Program-made: the position numbers and the translations under genes
Part shown: positions 17,667-26,981 of the stretch, in pieces
Position numbering within the stretch: position 1 is the stretch's first letter
Layout: each line of letters begins with the position of its first letter
From: Aliikangiella maris
GTDB taxonomy: Bacteria > Pseudomonadota > Gammaproteobacteria > Enterobacterales > Kangiellaceae
DNA length: 64,000 nucleotides
Direction: 5' to 3'
Assembly: GCF_040719265.1 (NCBI RefSeq)
Contig: NZ_JBFDAH010000003.1
Coordinates: forward strand, 97,361-161,360
Notes under the pieces: generated by a model
Seen by the model: only the letters and a program-made list of their open reading frames with translations
Told to the model about the DNA's origin: nothing
Databases searched by the model: none

Positions 17667-20018
17667 TTATTGCGCGTCAGCCGTTTTTTGACCAATTCTA
17701 AAAATTACAAATTCAGCCGGTCTTAACAACGCCACTCCAACTTCGCAAATTAACTGGCCATTATCGAGATTTGCCTGTGTCATGGTTTCACGACCACAGC
17801 GCACTTGAAATGCTTGTTCAGGCGTCGATCCCAATAATGCACCGTTACGCCATTCGTTGCGTAAGAAACTGTTCACCGTATCTGTAATGTTGGCCCATAA
17901 TCGGGGACCATTCGGTTCAAAAACCGCCCATTGGGTACTATTAAAAATTGAGTGTTGCAAATAGATCATCTGACGTTGCAAGTTAACGTATTTATATTCG
18001 GGATCAGAGGTCGCGCTGCGTGCTCCCCATACTCGATAACCTCTACCAAAAAAGAAGCGCAAGCAATTGATACCTTCTGGATTTAACACCTCTTGTTGTC
18101 CATTGGTAATATCACGCTCAAAGCGTATTGCTCCCCTAACAACTTCATTAGCAGGCGATTTCCAGACACCTCGATTAATATCGTTACGCGCATAGATACC
18201 CGTCATAAAACCCGATGGTGGAAGATTGATTTCTCTGGGCAGATTATCTTGTCCGGGCCGCCATAGCGGATTGGCAACAGTTACCCAAGGGTAGTAAAGC
18301 GCCGCATAAGTTGAATCAACGGCGGCTCTTACTGCGCGAGCTTCATTAATGGTTTGATTGGGTGGTGTATCAAGTACCGCATAGCGGTATTTCAATCGTT
18401 CACAATGACCAACCAATTGTCCTTGTACTGTTGCAAAGGTAGTCGGATTAAGCGCGGAATGTCCGGGAGCGGCAACGATTGAAATATCATCGATAGTCTC
18501 TAACATATCTAATGCGTCGGCATAAGAATTCGCTTCGACTTCTGCACTGGTGGCTAACGGTTCAACGCCATCATTTCCACCAGTTAAAGTAAAACGGCTT
18601 ATATTGGCTGCCGCAAAAAGCTCTTGATGTAATGTAAAAGCATCGAGTGCCGCATTGTCATCATAGTAATAAAGATTTTCCAGTGCTTCTGATTTTGAAG
18701 TGGGTGTTTCACGCAATACATGGCCAACAAATCGAGGATGTGCACTAATAAATCCCAAATCTTCATAGCTGGCTCGAACACCATCGGCATCAACCGCTTC
18801 CAAATTAAAGAGCACTATTTCTTGCGTACCAACGGGATTCTCAGCAAGCGGATTATCATTTGTGTCACTCCATGTACTACCATTTTTTACATAGAGGGTT
18901 TGTGTCGCCCCATCAGATCCAGACTCGGGCGCAGCGGTTAATCCGAGAATTGTCATCACACTGGTGGGTGCCGCATTATTAAATCCTAATGTTACATCTT
19001 CGCCTGTTGCCTGTGTTGCAATCAGTAAGTGACCATCACCATTTGTCGCAACACTGACATCTAGTGCAGCGGTCGTACAAATTGCCGCGATTTCGCCTAC
19101 TGTCACACTTTCAATATTGGCAACATTACCATCACCCTCATCTTCCTTATTAGCAGCAGCAGTAAAACCCAGTTGATCAATTTGATTGACACTAATACTC
19201 GCGGCGGTCCCAGCCAAATCAGTGCCAACTGTAATTTGATTGGCATTTAAAGTGACATAAGCATGGCGAATTTCAGCGTTAAGTAAATTGACTATATCTT
19301 GTAATGGGGTTGCGCCATTGGGTAAAGCAATACTTTGTTCTGCGCCATTAATGGTGACAGTAAAAGTCAATCCGGTGGTATCAGGTGGAGCCCCAACCGC
19401 TTCCCCCGTGACTTCAGCATTGACGGCATTAAAAGTAATGGTTTCTTCACTGCCGTCAATATCCAGCGTTAACGTTGCACCATCGGTTAAATTAAATGGT
19501 GCGATACCACCCGTTTTTCTTGCCGGTTGTGCCACTGCATCTGCGTCACCTACAGTCAAACTCAGTAAAGATCCATCGGGTGCATTATTTCGCGTCGCAT
19601 CGGTAACCAGCTTCCGTTTTTCATATACAGTAACATTACCGTTATATCCAGACCCCGGATGCCTGGCGACAAATCGTGTAGTACCCGCTCCAGTTATGTT
19701 TGCAGCGGCAATACCATTACTCAGTTCTTGAGGAATAAAAACCCTTGTCACATAAAGGCGTTTACCACCATTATTAAAATAGGCATAGACAGCATGCGCC
19801 ATAAAGTTTGTTGTTCCACCTGCAAAATCTAAATCAGCAATCCCGCCATAAATACGTTCAAACTCTCCAGGATTAGTAATCACTTCTGGTGAGCCACTCA
19901 ATGGGCCCTTGCGCGTAGGTCCAACAAATGCCGTTGTGCTGGTACTCACACCTTCAATTGATTTAGAGCGAAAGCTTACTTGTTCGGTAAATACGCCGGG
20001 AGCGAGATACTCAGGCAT
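17667..20018 (-). CDS. Contractile tail sheath protein 1 (main sheath), 783 aa
   Basis: The sheath signature is clear: MPEYLAPGVFTEQVSFRSKS at the N-terminus, VSTSTTAFVGPTRKGPLSGS at ~24-43, and a C-terminal domain with WAVFEPNGPRLWANI, RNGALLGSTPEQAFQVRCG and MTQANLDNGQLICEVG. Residues ~130-400 form an inserted, Thr/Ala/Gly-rich beta domain that probably decorates the outside of the particle. GGAGAAC precedes the ATG. It is followed by tube 1, which together make the contractile trunk. Confidence 0.92.
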   Translation of the reverse strand: MPEYLAPGVFTEQVSFRSKSIEGVSTSTTAFVGPTRKGPLSGSPEVITNPGEFERIYGGIADLDFAGGTTNFMAHAVYAYFNNGGKRLYVTRVFIPQELSNGIAAANITGAGTTRFVARHPGSGYNGNVTVYEKRKLVTDATRNNAPDGSLLSLTVGDADAVAQPARKTGGIAPFNLTDGATLTLDIDGSEETITFNAVNAEVTGEAVGAPPDTTGLTFTVTINGAEQSIALPNGATPLQDIVNLLNAEIRHAYVTLNANQITVGTDLAGTAASISVNQIDQLGFTAAANKEDEGDGNVANIESVTVGEIAAICTTAALDVSVATNGDGHLLIATQATGEDVTLGFNNAAPTSVMTILGLTAAPESGSDGATQTLYVKNGSTWSDTNDNPLAENPVGTQEIVLFNLEAVDADGVRASYEDLGFISAHPRFVGHVLRETPTSKSEALENLYYYDDNAALDAFTLHQELFAAANISRFTLTGGNDGVEPLATSAEVEANSYADALDMLETIDDISIVAAPGHSALNPTTFATVQGQLVGHCERLKYRYAVLDTPPNQTINEARAVRAAVDSTYAALYYPWVTVANPLWRPGQDNLPREINLPPSGFMTGIYARNDINRGVWKSPANEVVRGAIRFERDITNGQQEVLNPEGINCLRFFFGRGYRVWGARSATSDPEYKYVNLQRQMIYLQHSIFNSTQWAVFEPNGPRLWANITDTVNSFLRNEWRNGALLGSTPEQAFQVRCGRETMTQANLDNGQLICEVGVALLRPAEFVIFRIGQKTADAQ

Positions 20019-20036
20019 AACAGTTCTCCTATAAAT

Positions 20037-20948
20037 TTATGGTTCGTCATCTGTCACCGAGACCGTGATGGTCGTCGTTTCAGTTCGGCCCGTTTTTAAA
20101 GAAAGTAAAGTCGGTTCATCATTGTTACGTATCCAGACTGCTGCATTTTGTTCCAGTTGATCGGTATCAACTGGCCAAGGTAATTGCGGATCAACAATCA
20201 CTTCAATTCGCACGGGTGTGGTAACATTAGTTACTTCACCTACCGCCGCAAATTGCTCATCTAGTTCATTACTATTGTTATCTTCGTTTTCATTATCGTT
20301 GTCATCGTCGAGTTCATCTTCTTCCTCAACATCTTCTTCCTCAACATCTTCTTCCTCAACATCTTCTTCATTTGTCTCAACAGAAAAATTTGTCACAGGA
20401 ATACCTGTAACGATAATAATTGCTTCACCGCGTAAATCTGATAATCCGGTTGCCAGCAATACTTCATCTTCAATCCTGATTACACGTAATAATGCACCTT
20501 GTAACGGACGTTGAGTCTCCTCATTCACCTGCTGAGTGAGGCTTGCACGTATGACACTCCAATTTGTGTTTAAACGCGCTTTCGCAGCACTATGCAGATT
20601 GATCTCGATTGGTTTGCCAACACTGTTTTCTTGTTGATTGACTGGATTGCGCGGTAGTTTTATTGAAGCAAAACGAGGCAAATAGTAGTTTTGTGGATCT
20701 TCGATCAGTATTTGAAAGGAGAGGCTTTCTATTGCTGGCTCAGAAGGCACCTCTTCAAACTCGCTGGTATGGGCATCTAATCCTTGTGCATTTTGAATTA
20801 CAAAAAGTGCAGAGGCATTTTGAAATAATTGCAGTTGATTGGTTGAGACTTTAAATGCTGAACGCAACACCACGCCAGTTGCAGCGTCAATCAATTTCAA
20901 TGCTCCTAGACAGCGCCGATTAATCGATTGAAATGCATTAAAGCTCAT
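20037..20948 (-). CDS. eCIS operon protein with acidic tandem repeat, 303 aa
   Basis: The ATG at 20948 overlaps the stop of the cap gene and has GGAG nine bases upstream; a TTG at 20954 is less likely. Residues ~1-110 and ~130-190 are beta-rich, with LQGALLRVIRIEDEVLLATG and LSDLRGEAIIIVTGIPV resembling a carboxypeptidase-regulatory-like/transthyretin-type sandwich. A 45-residue acidic linker follows, with EDVEE three times and then Asp/Asn/Glu, and after it a beta-rich C-terminus ending TTTITVSVTDDEP. The position between cap and sheath suggests a particle-associated accessory protein; the function is unknown. Confidence 0.75.
   Translation of the reverse strand: MSFNAFQSINRRCLGALKLIDAATGVVLRSAFKVSTNQLQLFQNASALFVIQNAQGLDAHTSEFEEVPSEPAIESLSFQILIEDPQNYYLPRFASIKLPRNPVNQQENSVGKPIEINLHSAAKARLNTNWSVIRASLTQQVNEETQRPLQGALLRVIRIEDEVLLATGLSDLRGEAIIIVTGIPVTNFSVETNEEDVEEEDVEEEDVEEEDELDDDNDNENEDNNSNELDEQFAAVGEVTNVTTPVRIEVIVDPQLPWPVDTDQLEQNAAVWIRNNDEPTLLSLKTGRTETTTITVSVTDDEP
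20321..20365. repeat. Three perfect 15-bp tandem repeats in coding sequence
   Basis: CTTCCTCAACATCTT occurs three times without mismatch and encodes EDVEE on the minus strand. The unit is a multiple of three, so copy number can change without breaking the frame. Confidence 0.95.
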
Positions 20949-21537
20949 CTTCAATCACTCCATACCGAAACTGACTGGCAACCACAGGGCTGCTCTCTTG
21001 CCCTTCATCAGGGTTGATTCGCACCACTCTCGCCACATAAGGAATTGATAATCGATATCCAGGCGTGACAGCATCCCAAATACGCATCATGTCTTCGTTT
21101 GTTAAATCGATAGGGACAAGATGAATTTGGTCTTGCGGTTCCCACCCCCCAGAAGACGATAGCGTTGACTGATCTAAAATAGGAAACTGATTGAGTTTAG
21201 ACATTGCCCACGCTGCAATTGTTTGTTCGGTTAATGCGCTATCACTCCAGATCGTAATCAAGTAATAAAGGGAAACAGATAGCGGCAGAGGCACTTCATT
21301 GGGTCGGTTTAAACGTGGCTTATTCCTTGTATGTTCATCGATGGCTATACGATATAAATAGACAGAAAGTGTTGTTGGAATTTCATCAATTGCATCGAGT
21401 TCTCCGCTGGATAAAAGTCGAAATTGGCAAACATGTTCCGAACGTAATGGTTCAGGATAGGTGTCTCGTAAAAATTGTACCAACGAGTCACCAACAGAGT
21501 GTATGCCAAACAAATTAGCCAACCTGTTTACTCCCAC
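20938..21537 (-). CDS. Pvc16-like N-terminal domain protein (DUF4255), tail cap/terminator, 199 aa
   Basis: The sequence IHSVGDSLVQFLRDTYPEP, followed by LSVYLYRIAIDEHTRN, LPLSVSLYYLITIWSDSA and a terminal VARVVRINP strand, is the pattern of DUF4255 proteins, which include Pvc16 that caps the tube end. The annotated frame opens with GTG at 21537. A TTG at 21522 would give MANLFGIHSVG, which resembles the family start, and has GGGAG eight bases upstream; I cannot decide between them and give the longer form. It is the first gene of the operon. Confidence 0.85.
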   Translation of the reverse strand: MGVNRLANLFGIHSVGDSLVQFLRDTYPEPLRSEHVCQFRLLSSGELDAIDEIPTTLSVYLYRIAIDEHTRNKPRLNRPNEVPLPLSVSLYYLITIWSDSALTEQTIAAWAMSKLNQFPILDQSTLSSSGGWEPQDQIHLVPIDLTNEDMMRIWDAVTPGYRLSIPYVARVVRINPDEGQESSPVVASQFRYGVIEDEL

Positions 21538-22340
21538 AAACGCCTACATACTTTAAATACCGATAATCCCAATAAGATATCAGCACCCCAGCATAATGAA
21601 TTATAAACATTAAAGAGAAAGGTAATACCATGATTGAAAAAGATGGCAATTCAGATTTGCTTAAATTTTGCTTTTTTAGAAAAAACAAAAGTGCTAGACA
21701 AAGAAATCTATGCAAAACAGTTGACACTCCCTAAAAACAAAAATGATGAATCTAATCAAAAAAAAATAAATACATTTATAAATAATTTAATTAATAAATT
21801 AGAGTCAAAATCGACAAGCCTTTTATAAAAAAACAAAAATCCACAAAAAAATAACTGAGCTTTCTCTAGTTTTTTATATATTCTTTAATAAACACAGCAC
21901 AGTTAGCTATCGTGAACTTTAAAAATATTCGCGAGTTTACAAACTGATCATTCCTGATTAGTCAGACTTTTTTAACTTGATTTTTGTTACTCTAATTATA
22001 ATTTACCTGTTGTTATTTTCTTTTTTCCAATATGCACTTTCATACTCGCGCGCTCATTAAGCAAGAAGTAATACATATTAATACTATGTAGCAATCCAGA
22101 TACTCATCTATCGATCACTAACTATAAATTCTCATATTTGCCTTTAAGGCATAAGATGTACAATTAGTTTTTTATTAAGCTTTCGCTTAAAGGTTAATGA
22201 CATAAATTTTATCTTAAGCCAATAAAACAATTTAAAAAACTAATTAATGAACAAAGTATAATAAGCTTTTTACAATGTGCTTGTTGAAAGTTTACATACT
22301 AAAAAGCTTAAAGCCTGAGCACTACCCCATCGCTATTAAC

Positions 22341-22372
22341 AACAAACTCTATTAATAACAAACTCTATTAAT
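22341..22372. repeat. 16-bp tandem duplication
   Basis: AACAAACTCTATTAAT is present in two perfect adjacent copies, and CTATTAAC just before it continues the pattern. It is not in any gene I can support. Confidence 0.9.
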
Positions 22373-22799
22373 AACTTTATATAAACTCAACGCCAATAAC
22401 TTCAACAATGTATTTAGCGATAGCTGCGGTAATACGTTACTTTTTCTAAATTATACGATACTGTTTACTTTGTTTTTTGGTTCAAAAAAATTTGACCACA
22501 ATTTTATTGTGATTACAAACCATCATTTAAAAAAATTATTTATGATTACGACAAAACACAGAAAGTTGTTTTCTTTCGACTTTATTTTTTTAATGTGGTT
22601 GGAGTTTATCTTTAAGAATAAACCATAATTTGCGGCTTGCTGAGATATTTTCAAAAATACATTTTTCGAATCAACATAAAGCTGGATAGCTTATTTTTTA
22701 TTAAATTATTTTTTTTAAACTTATTTTCGCTGCTATGCAAAAATTTTAACACTATGCCTAGTCAATATTTTTTTATTTGCATTATTGGAGGTTGAAAGT

Positions 22800-22883
22800 G
22801 TGAACAAATTCGACTTAATAATCATTTCAAATTGCTTTATATCAGAGAGTCCATTTGTATATATATTCGAACTAATTGATTAA
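22800..22883 (+). CDS. Possible 27-residue peptide with strong ribosome binding site
   Basis: GGAGG at 22787-22791 is followed by eight bases and GTG at 22800, then 27 sense codons to TAA at 22881. The product would be hydrophobic (starts MNKFDLIIISNCF). The Shine-Dalgarno is the best in the 1.5-kb gene-poor stretch. It could be a small protein, a leader peptide or the stump of a lost gene. No homology can be judged at this length. Confidence 0.25.
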   Translation: MNKFDLIIISNCFISESPFVYIFELID

Positions 22884-23091
22884 TTAAATCAACAAAAATT
22901 AAACTTTAGAATTATGCATGTGCCGTTGTACAATATTAAATAAAGCATTAACTATAATGCGTTTATTTTTATTCGACTTAGATTGGTACAAAACTGAATT
23001 CATTGCCCATTAAATGACTGTCGATTTTGTAAGGTAGCTATCAATATTACTCACCAATATTACCTTTCAATGCCATCTATTCATTGAGTCC

Positions 23092-23123
23092 AAAAAAAAA
23101 GGTTCCAACCAGGAACCTTTTTT
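23092..23123 (-). terminator. Rho-independent terminator downstream of etfA
   Basis: GGTTCC (23101-23106) and GGAACC (23112-23117) enclose a five-base loop and are flanked by nine A and six T, so the hairpin ends in a U-run on either strand. It lies 31 bases past the etfA stop. Confidence 0.9.
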
Positions 23124-23153
23124 AGTAATTTTTAGCGGTAACCTCAGTAATAA

Positions 23154-24086
23154 CTACAAAGCTTCTTTTAACTCAGGTAACACTTTGAACAAATCAGCAA
23201 CTAAGCCATAATCTGCAATTTGGAAAATAGGCGCTTCTTCATCTTTATTAATTGCAACGATTACTTTGCTGTCTTTCATTCCAGCTAAATGCTGTATTGC
23301 ACCAGAAATACCTACAGCAATATAAAGTTCAGGCGCAACAATTTTTCCGGTTTGACCAACCTGATAATCATTTGGTACAAAGCCCGCATCTACAGCAGCG
23401 CGCGAAGCACCAACAGCCGCACCAAGTTTATCAGCAATTTCTTCCAACATAACAAAGTTATCGCCACTAGCCATACCGCGACCACCAGAAATAATCACTC
23501 GCGCAGCAGTTAATTCGGGACGCTCTGATGTAGTAAGCTCCTGTGATTCAAATTTTGACTTATCTGAAACTAAACCATCAGCCGCAATCGAAACCACTTC
23601 AGCTTGACCACCGGTTGGCTGAACGGCATCGAAAGCGGTACCTCTTACCGTAATGACTTTTACTGCGTCTGATGACTGAACCGTTGCGATAGCATTACCT
23701 GCATAAATTGGTCGTTTAAAAGTGTCGGCACTTTCAACTCCGACAATATCTGAAATCGGTTGAACGTCAAGTTTAGCACCAACCCGAGGTAAAAAGTTTT
23801 TTCCAAAAGTTGTTGCTGCTGCGAGGATATGACTATAGTCTGCCGCATTGGCAACCACGATATTGGTCAGGGTTTCAGCCGTAATATTGTTAAATTCAGC
23901 ATTTTCAGCAACTAAAACTTTATCAACCCCTTCAATTTGACTAGCCGCCTGAGCCGCCGTTTGACAGCTTGTACCAGCAACTAGCAGATGGATGTCACCA
24001 GTAATTTGTTTTGCTGCGGCAACCGTTGATAAGACAGAAGTTGCAATACCGTCATTATGATGTTCTGCAATAATTAAAATACTCAT
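23154..24086 (-). CDS. etfA: Electron transfer flavoprotein subunit alpha
   Basis: The 310 residues match the usual length. The C-terminal FAD domain shows SGGRGMASGDNF, GAAVGASRAAVDAGFVP, QVGQTGKIVAPELYIAVG and ISGAIQHLAGMKDSKVIVAI, the EtfA signature. With EtfB it accepts electrons from acyl-CoA and other flavin dehydrogenases and passes them to ETF:ubiquinone oxidoreductase. It starts two bases after the etfB stop, so both are co-transcribed, and it ends at a strong terminator. ETF:QO is encoded divergently just upstream of etfB, completing the electron path to quinone. Confidence 0.97.
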   Translation of the reverse strand: MSILIIAEHHNDGIATSVLSTVAAAKQITGDIHLLVAGTSCQTAAQAASQIEGVDKVLVAENAEFNNITAETLTNIVVANAADYSHILAAATTFGKNFLPRVGAKLDVQPISDIVGVESADTFKRPIYAGNAIATVQSSDAVKVITVRGTAFDAVQPTGGQAEVVSIAADGLVSDKSKFESQELTTSERPELTAARVIISGGRGMASGDNFVMLEEIADKLGAAVGASRAAVDAGFVPNDYQVGQTGKIVAPELYIAVGISGAIQHLAGMKDSKVIVAINKDEEAPIFQIADYGLVADLFKVLPELKEAL

Positions 24087-24087
24087 C

Positions 24088-24837
24088 TTAAATCACCTTG
24101 GCTTCTGTTTTTAATTTTTCAACTAATTCAGCAACACTTTCGACTTTAATACCAGCCTGGCGCTGTGCGGGCGCTTCAACTTTTAACGTGCTAATTCGTG
24201 GTGTGATATCGACACCTAATGCCTCAGGTGAAGTTTCTTCTAGAGGTTTACGTTTGGCTTTCATAATATTGGGTAGAGAAGCAAAACGAGGCTCGTTAAG
24301 ACGCAAATCAGAAGTAATAACCGCAGGCAGGTCTACTTTAATAGTTTCCAATCCTCCATCGATTTCTCGTGTTACCATTGCGCTACCATCAGCAACATTG
24401 ACTTCAGAAGCAAAAGTTCCTTGCGGCCAATCGAGTAATGCTGCCAGCATTTGACCCGACTGATTATTATCACCATCGATAGACTGTTTACCCATAATGA
24501 CAATTTCAGGCGATTCCTGAGCAACAATTTCTTTGAGGATTTTGGCAACAGCCAATGGCTGTACCTGTTCATCTGTTTTAACCAGTATGGCTTTATCAGC
24601 GCCCAATGCTAATGCTGTTCGTAATGTTTCCTGAGCTTGTGTAGGACCTATTGACACTACGACAATTTCGCTGGCAACGCCTTTTTCTTTGAGTCGCACA
24701 GCCTCTTCGACAGCGATTTCGCAAAAAGGGTTCATCGACATTTTAATGTTTGCAGTTTCCACACCGGAATTATCATCTTTTACACGAACTTTAACGTTGT
24801 AATCCACAACCCGTTTAACGGTGACCAAAATTTTCAT
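24088..24837 (-). CDS. etfB: Electron transfer flavoprotein subunit beta
   Basis: The 249-residue length is typical of the family. It opens MKILVTVKRVVDYNVKVRVK and contains MNPFCEIAVEEAVRLKEKG, LALGADKAILVKT and IVIMGKQSIDGDNNQSGQM, all classical EtfB motifs, with the AMP-site region and the VDLPAVITSDLRLNEPRFA stretch before the C-terminal recognition loop. It is the first gene of the etfBA operon, and its promoter must lie in the 366-base divergent region shared with ETF:QO. Confidence 0.97.
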   Translation of the reverse strand: MKILVTVKRVVDYNVKVRVKDDNSGVETANIKMSMNPFCEIAVEEAVRLKEKGVASEIVVVSIGPTQAQETLRTALALGADKAILVKTDEQVQPLAVAKILKEIVAQESPEIVIMGKQSIDGDNNQSGQMLAALLDWPQGTFASEVNVADGSAMVTREIDGGLETIKVDLPAVITSDLRLNEPRFASLPNIMKAKRKPLEETSPEALGVDITPRISTLKVEAPAQRQAGIKVESVAELVEKLKTEAKVI

Positions 24838-25203
24838 ACAAATACCTTAGTTTGGTTGGTTGATTTTTGAGCCCAAATTCAAACTTTTGCATTGTTTTTT
24901 TGCACTCAATAATTCAATATCCTTGATAAGTTGAAATTTCTAAATTTTGCATAGAATAGACGAATCCACCGATCTTGCCGCTTTACGCGTTTAACGTCAA
25001 CCAAAATAAGGTATAATAGCCCACTTTTCAGGGCCTTAAGCGAGTTTAAACTGACTGAATTTACTCGATTTTGTGCCTAATAATTGCATCTTGTGATAAA
25101 AGCCACGTAACGTCTGATTATGCCGATTCCGGCACGTTTTCGCTGGCACAATGACACATCAGTGCAGATTTGAATTATCATTTTCGAAACGGGGGAAAGA
25201 TTT
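24838..25203. promoter_or_regulatory. Divergent promoter region between etfB and ETF:QO
   Basis: A 366-base spacer separates the two divergent ETF-pathway transcripts. GGTATAAT (TATAAT at 25012-25017) is the best -10 element on the plus strand, with a weak -35. If used, it leaves a leader of ~180 bases before ETF:QO. That leader contains a small GC-rich hairpin, TGCCG (25121-25125) and CGGCA (25130-25134), followed by CGTTTT. Confidence 0.5.
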
Positions 25204-26859
25204 GTGGAACGAGAATCTATGGAGTTCGACGTTGTTATTGTAGGTGCAGGACCTGCGGGCTTGGCAACAGCCATTCGTTTAGCACAACTGGCTCAGCAAA
25301 ATGAGCAGGAAACCATGATTTGTATTGTCGAAAAAGGCTCCGAAGTTGGCGCACATATCTTGTCGGGCGCAGTATTTGAACCAACAGCACTTAACGAACT
25401 TATTCCTGACTGGAAAGACAAAGGTGCCCCGCTCGCTACACAAGTCACCGAAGATGAAATTTTTATTTTACGCAATGCAACCAGTGGATTAAAAATTCCT
25501 GGATTGTTTGTCCCCAAAACTATGCATAATGATGGTAATTACATTATTAGCTTAGGTAATTTATGCCGCTGGCTGGCAGAACAGGCTGAAGCACTGGGTG
25601 TCGAAATATTTCCAGGGTTTACTGCTAGCGAAATCCTATATCATGAAGATGGCAGCGTTAAAGGAATTTTAACTGGTGATATGGGCGTTGCCGAAGATGG
25701 CTCTCAAAAAGATGGCTATATGCCCGGCATGGAGTTACATGCCAAATACACCGTATTTGCCGAAGGTTGCCGCGGACACTTGGGTAAACAGCTCATTGAA
25801 AAATTTTCACTGGATGATGGTAAAGAACCACAGCACTACGGGATCGGTATAAAAGAATTATGGAAAATTCCAGCAGAGCAACATGTACCGGGCAAAGTTG
25901 TTCATACCGCGGGCTGGCCACTCAATGAAAGCGGCACCGCGGGGGGTTCGTTTTTATATCATTTAGAAGATAACCAGGTCGCTGTGGGGTTAATTACTGA
26001 TTTATCTTACTCAAACCCGCATGTTTCTCCGTTTGATGAATTTCAACGTTATAAACATCATCCAGTAATCAGTCAATATCTTAAAGGTGGCGAAAGAATT
26101 TCTTACGGTGCAAGAGCAATTACAAAAGGTGGCTTACAATCTCAACCTGAAATGGTTTTTCCTGGCGGTTTATTGATTGGTGATGACGCAGGGACATTAA
26201 ACTTCGCCAAAATCAAAGGATCTCATACTGCCATGAAATCAGGTATGATTGCTGCAGAAACTATCATCGAAGCAATTTCTGCTGGGCGTTCTGCCGATAA
26301 ACTTGAAAAATTTATGCCTGCTTATAACGCTTCTTGGGCATGGAAAGAACTTCATGTTCAACGCAATTTTGGGCCCGCGCAGCATAAGTGGGGCAATATT
26401 ATTGGTTCAGCTTATGCCTTTATTGATATTAATTTATTTAATGGTAATCTACCTTGGACTTTGAGCGATCCCAAACCCGATCATGCTCAGCTAAAAAAAG
26501 CTACGGATTGCCCTAAAATTCACTATCCCAAACCTGACGGCGTGTTATCTTTTGACAAACTCAGCTCAGTTTTTATCTCAAATACTAACCACGAAGAAAA
26601 CCAGCCAGTACATCTACAATTAAAGGACAATAACATCCCGATTCAGGTTAATCTGCCCGAATTTGATGAGCCCGCACAGCGTTACTGTCCAGCGGGCGTG
26701 TATGAGGTGATTTATGATGATGAAGGCAACAACCCTCGCCTACAGATTAATTCACAAAACTGTGTACATTGTAAAACCTGTGATATCAAAGATCCGAGTC
26801 AGAATATAAACTGGGTAACTCCAGAAGGTGCTGGCGGTCCGAATTATCCTAATATGTAA
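25204..26859 (+). CDS. Electron transfer flavoprotein-ubiquinone oxidoreductase
   Basis: At 551 residues it has the family length. The N-terminal FAD motif VVIVGAGPAGLATAIRLA, the middle HTAGWPLNESGTAGGSFLYH and GLITDLSYSNPHVSPFDEFQ regions, and the C-terminal 4Fe-4S binding site (RYCPAGVYE then CVHCKTCDIKDP) are all present. The enzyme moves electrons from reduced ETF to the quinone pool at the membrane. The GTG at 25204 has GGGGGA seven bases upstream; ATG 25219 is possible but lacks a good site. It ends before a long palindromic terminator. Confidence 0.97.
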   Translation: MERESMEFDVVIVGAGPAGLATAIRLAQLAQQNEQETMICIVEKGSEVGAHILSGAVFEPTALNELIPDWKDKGAPLATQVTEDEIFILRNATSGLKIPGLFVPKTMHNDGNYIISLGNLCRWLAEQAEALGVEIFPGFTASEILYHEDGSVKGILTGDMGVAEDGSQKDGYMPGMELHAKYTVFAEGCRGHLGKQLIEKFSLDDGKEPQHYGIGIKELWKIPAEQHVPGKVVHTAGWPLNESGTAGGSFLYHLEDNQVAVGLITDLSYSNPHVSPFDEFQRYKHHPVISQYLKGGERISYGARAITKGGLQSQPEMVFPGGLLIGDDAGTLNFAKIKGSHTAMKSGMIAAETIIEAISAGRSADKLEKFMPAYNASWAWKELHVQRNFGPAQHKWGNIIGSAYAFIDINLFNGNLPWTLSDPKPDHAQLKKATDCPKIHYPKPDGVLSFDKLSSVFISNTNHEENQPVHLQLKDNNIPIQVNLPEFDEPAQRYCPAGVYEVIYDDEGNNPRLQINSQNCVHCKTCDIKDPSQNINWVTPEGAGGPNYPNM

Positions 26860-26909
26860 AATATCCCGCATAAATAGTGGATTTTGTAAGGTAAATAGCC
26901 AGTTCTAAA

Positions 26910-26944
26910 AACAATAAAGCCATGCATTGCATGGCTTTATTGTT
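26910..26944. terminator. Bidirectional terminator, 17-bp perfect palindrome
   Basis: AACAATAAAGCCATGCA (26910-26926) is exactly mirrored by 26928-26944 around a single T. The A-rich and T-rich ends give a U-tract on both strands. It separates the convergent ETF:QO and DUF3466-type genes. Confidence 0.9.
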
Positions 26945-26981
26945 AAAACGAAAGAATTTCTTTGCTCTTATAAACGCTAAA

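Larger units (their letters stand above)
21538..23091. other. AT-rich gene-poor region upstream of the eCIS operon
   Basis: About 1.55 kb lies between the eCIS operon start and the etfA terminator. Base composition is strongly A+T rich and reading frames are short and broken. It must hold the eCIS promoter at its left end, but no clear -35/-10 pair stands out. Two items inside are listed separately: a 16-bp tandem duplication and a 27-codon ORF with an ideal ribosome binding site. A TTG-started 64-codon frame at 21634 (plus) is Lys/Asn rich and not convincing. Confidence 0.7.

Noticed and set aside
1..21537. Type VI secretion system or prophage as explanation for the tail genes
   Set aside because: gp25, gpJ and gpI with two sheaths and two tubes but without TssJLM or ClpV argue against T6SS, and no capsid, portal, integrase or lysis genes argue against a prophage.
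21515..21727. 70-codon minus-strand frame with a hydrophobic middle, upstream of the cap gene
   Set aside because: The GTG directly abuts AGGGA so translation would be poor, it overlaps the cap gene start and no family pattern is seen.
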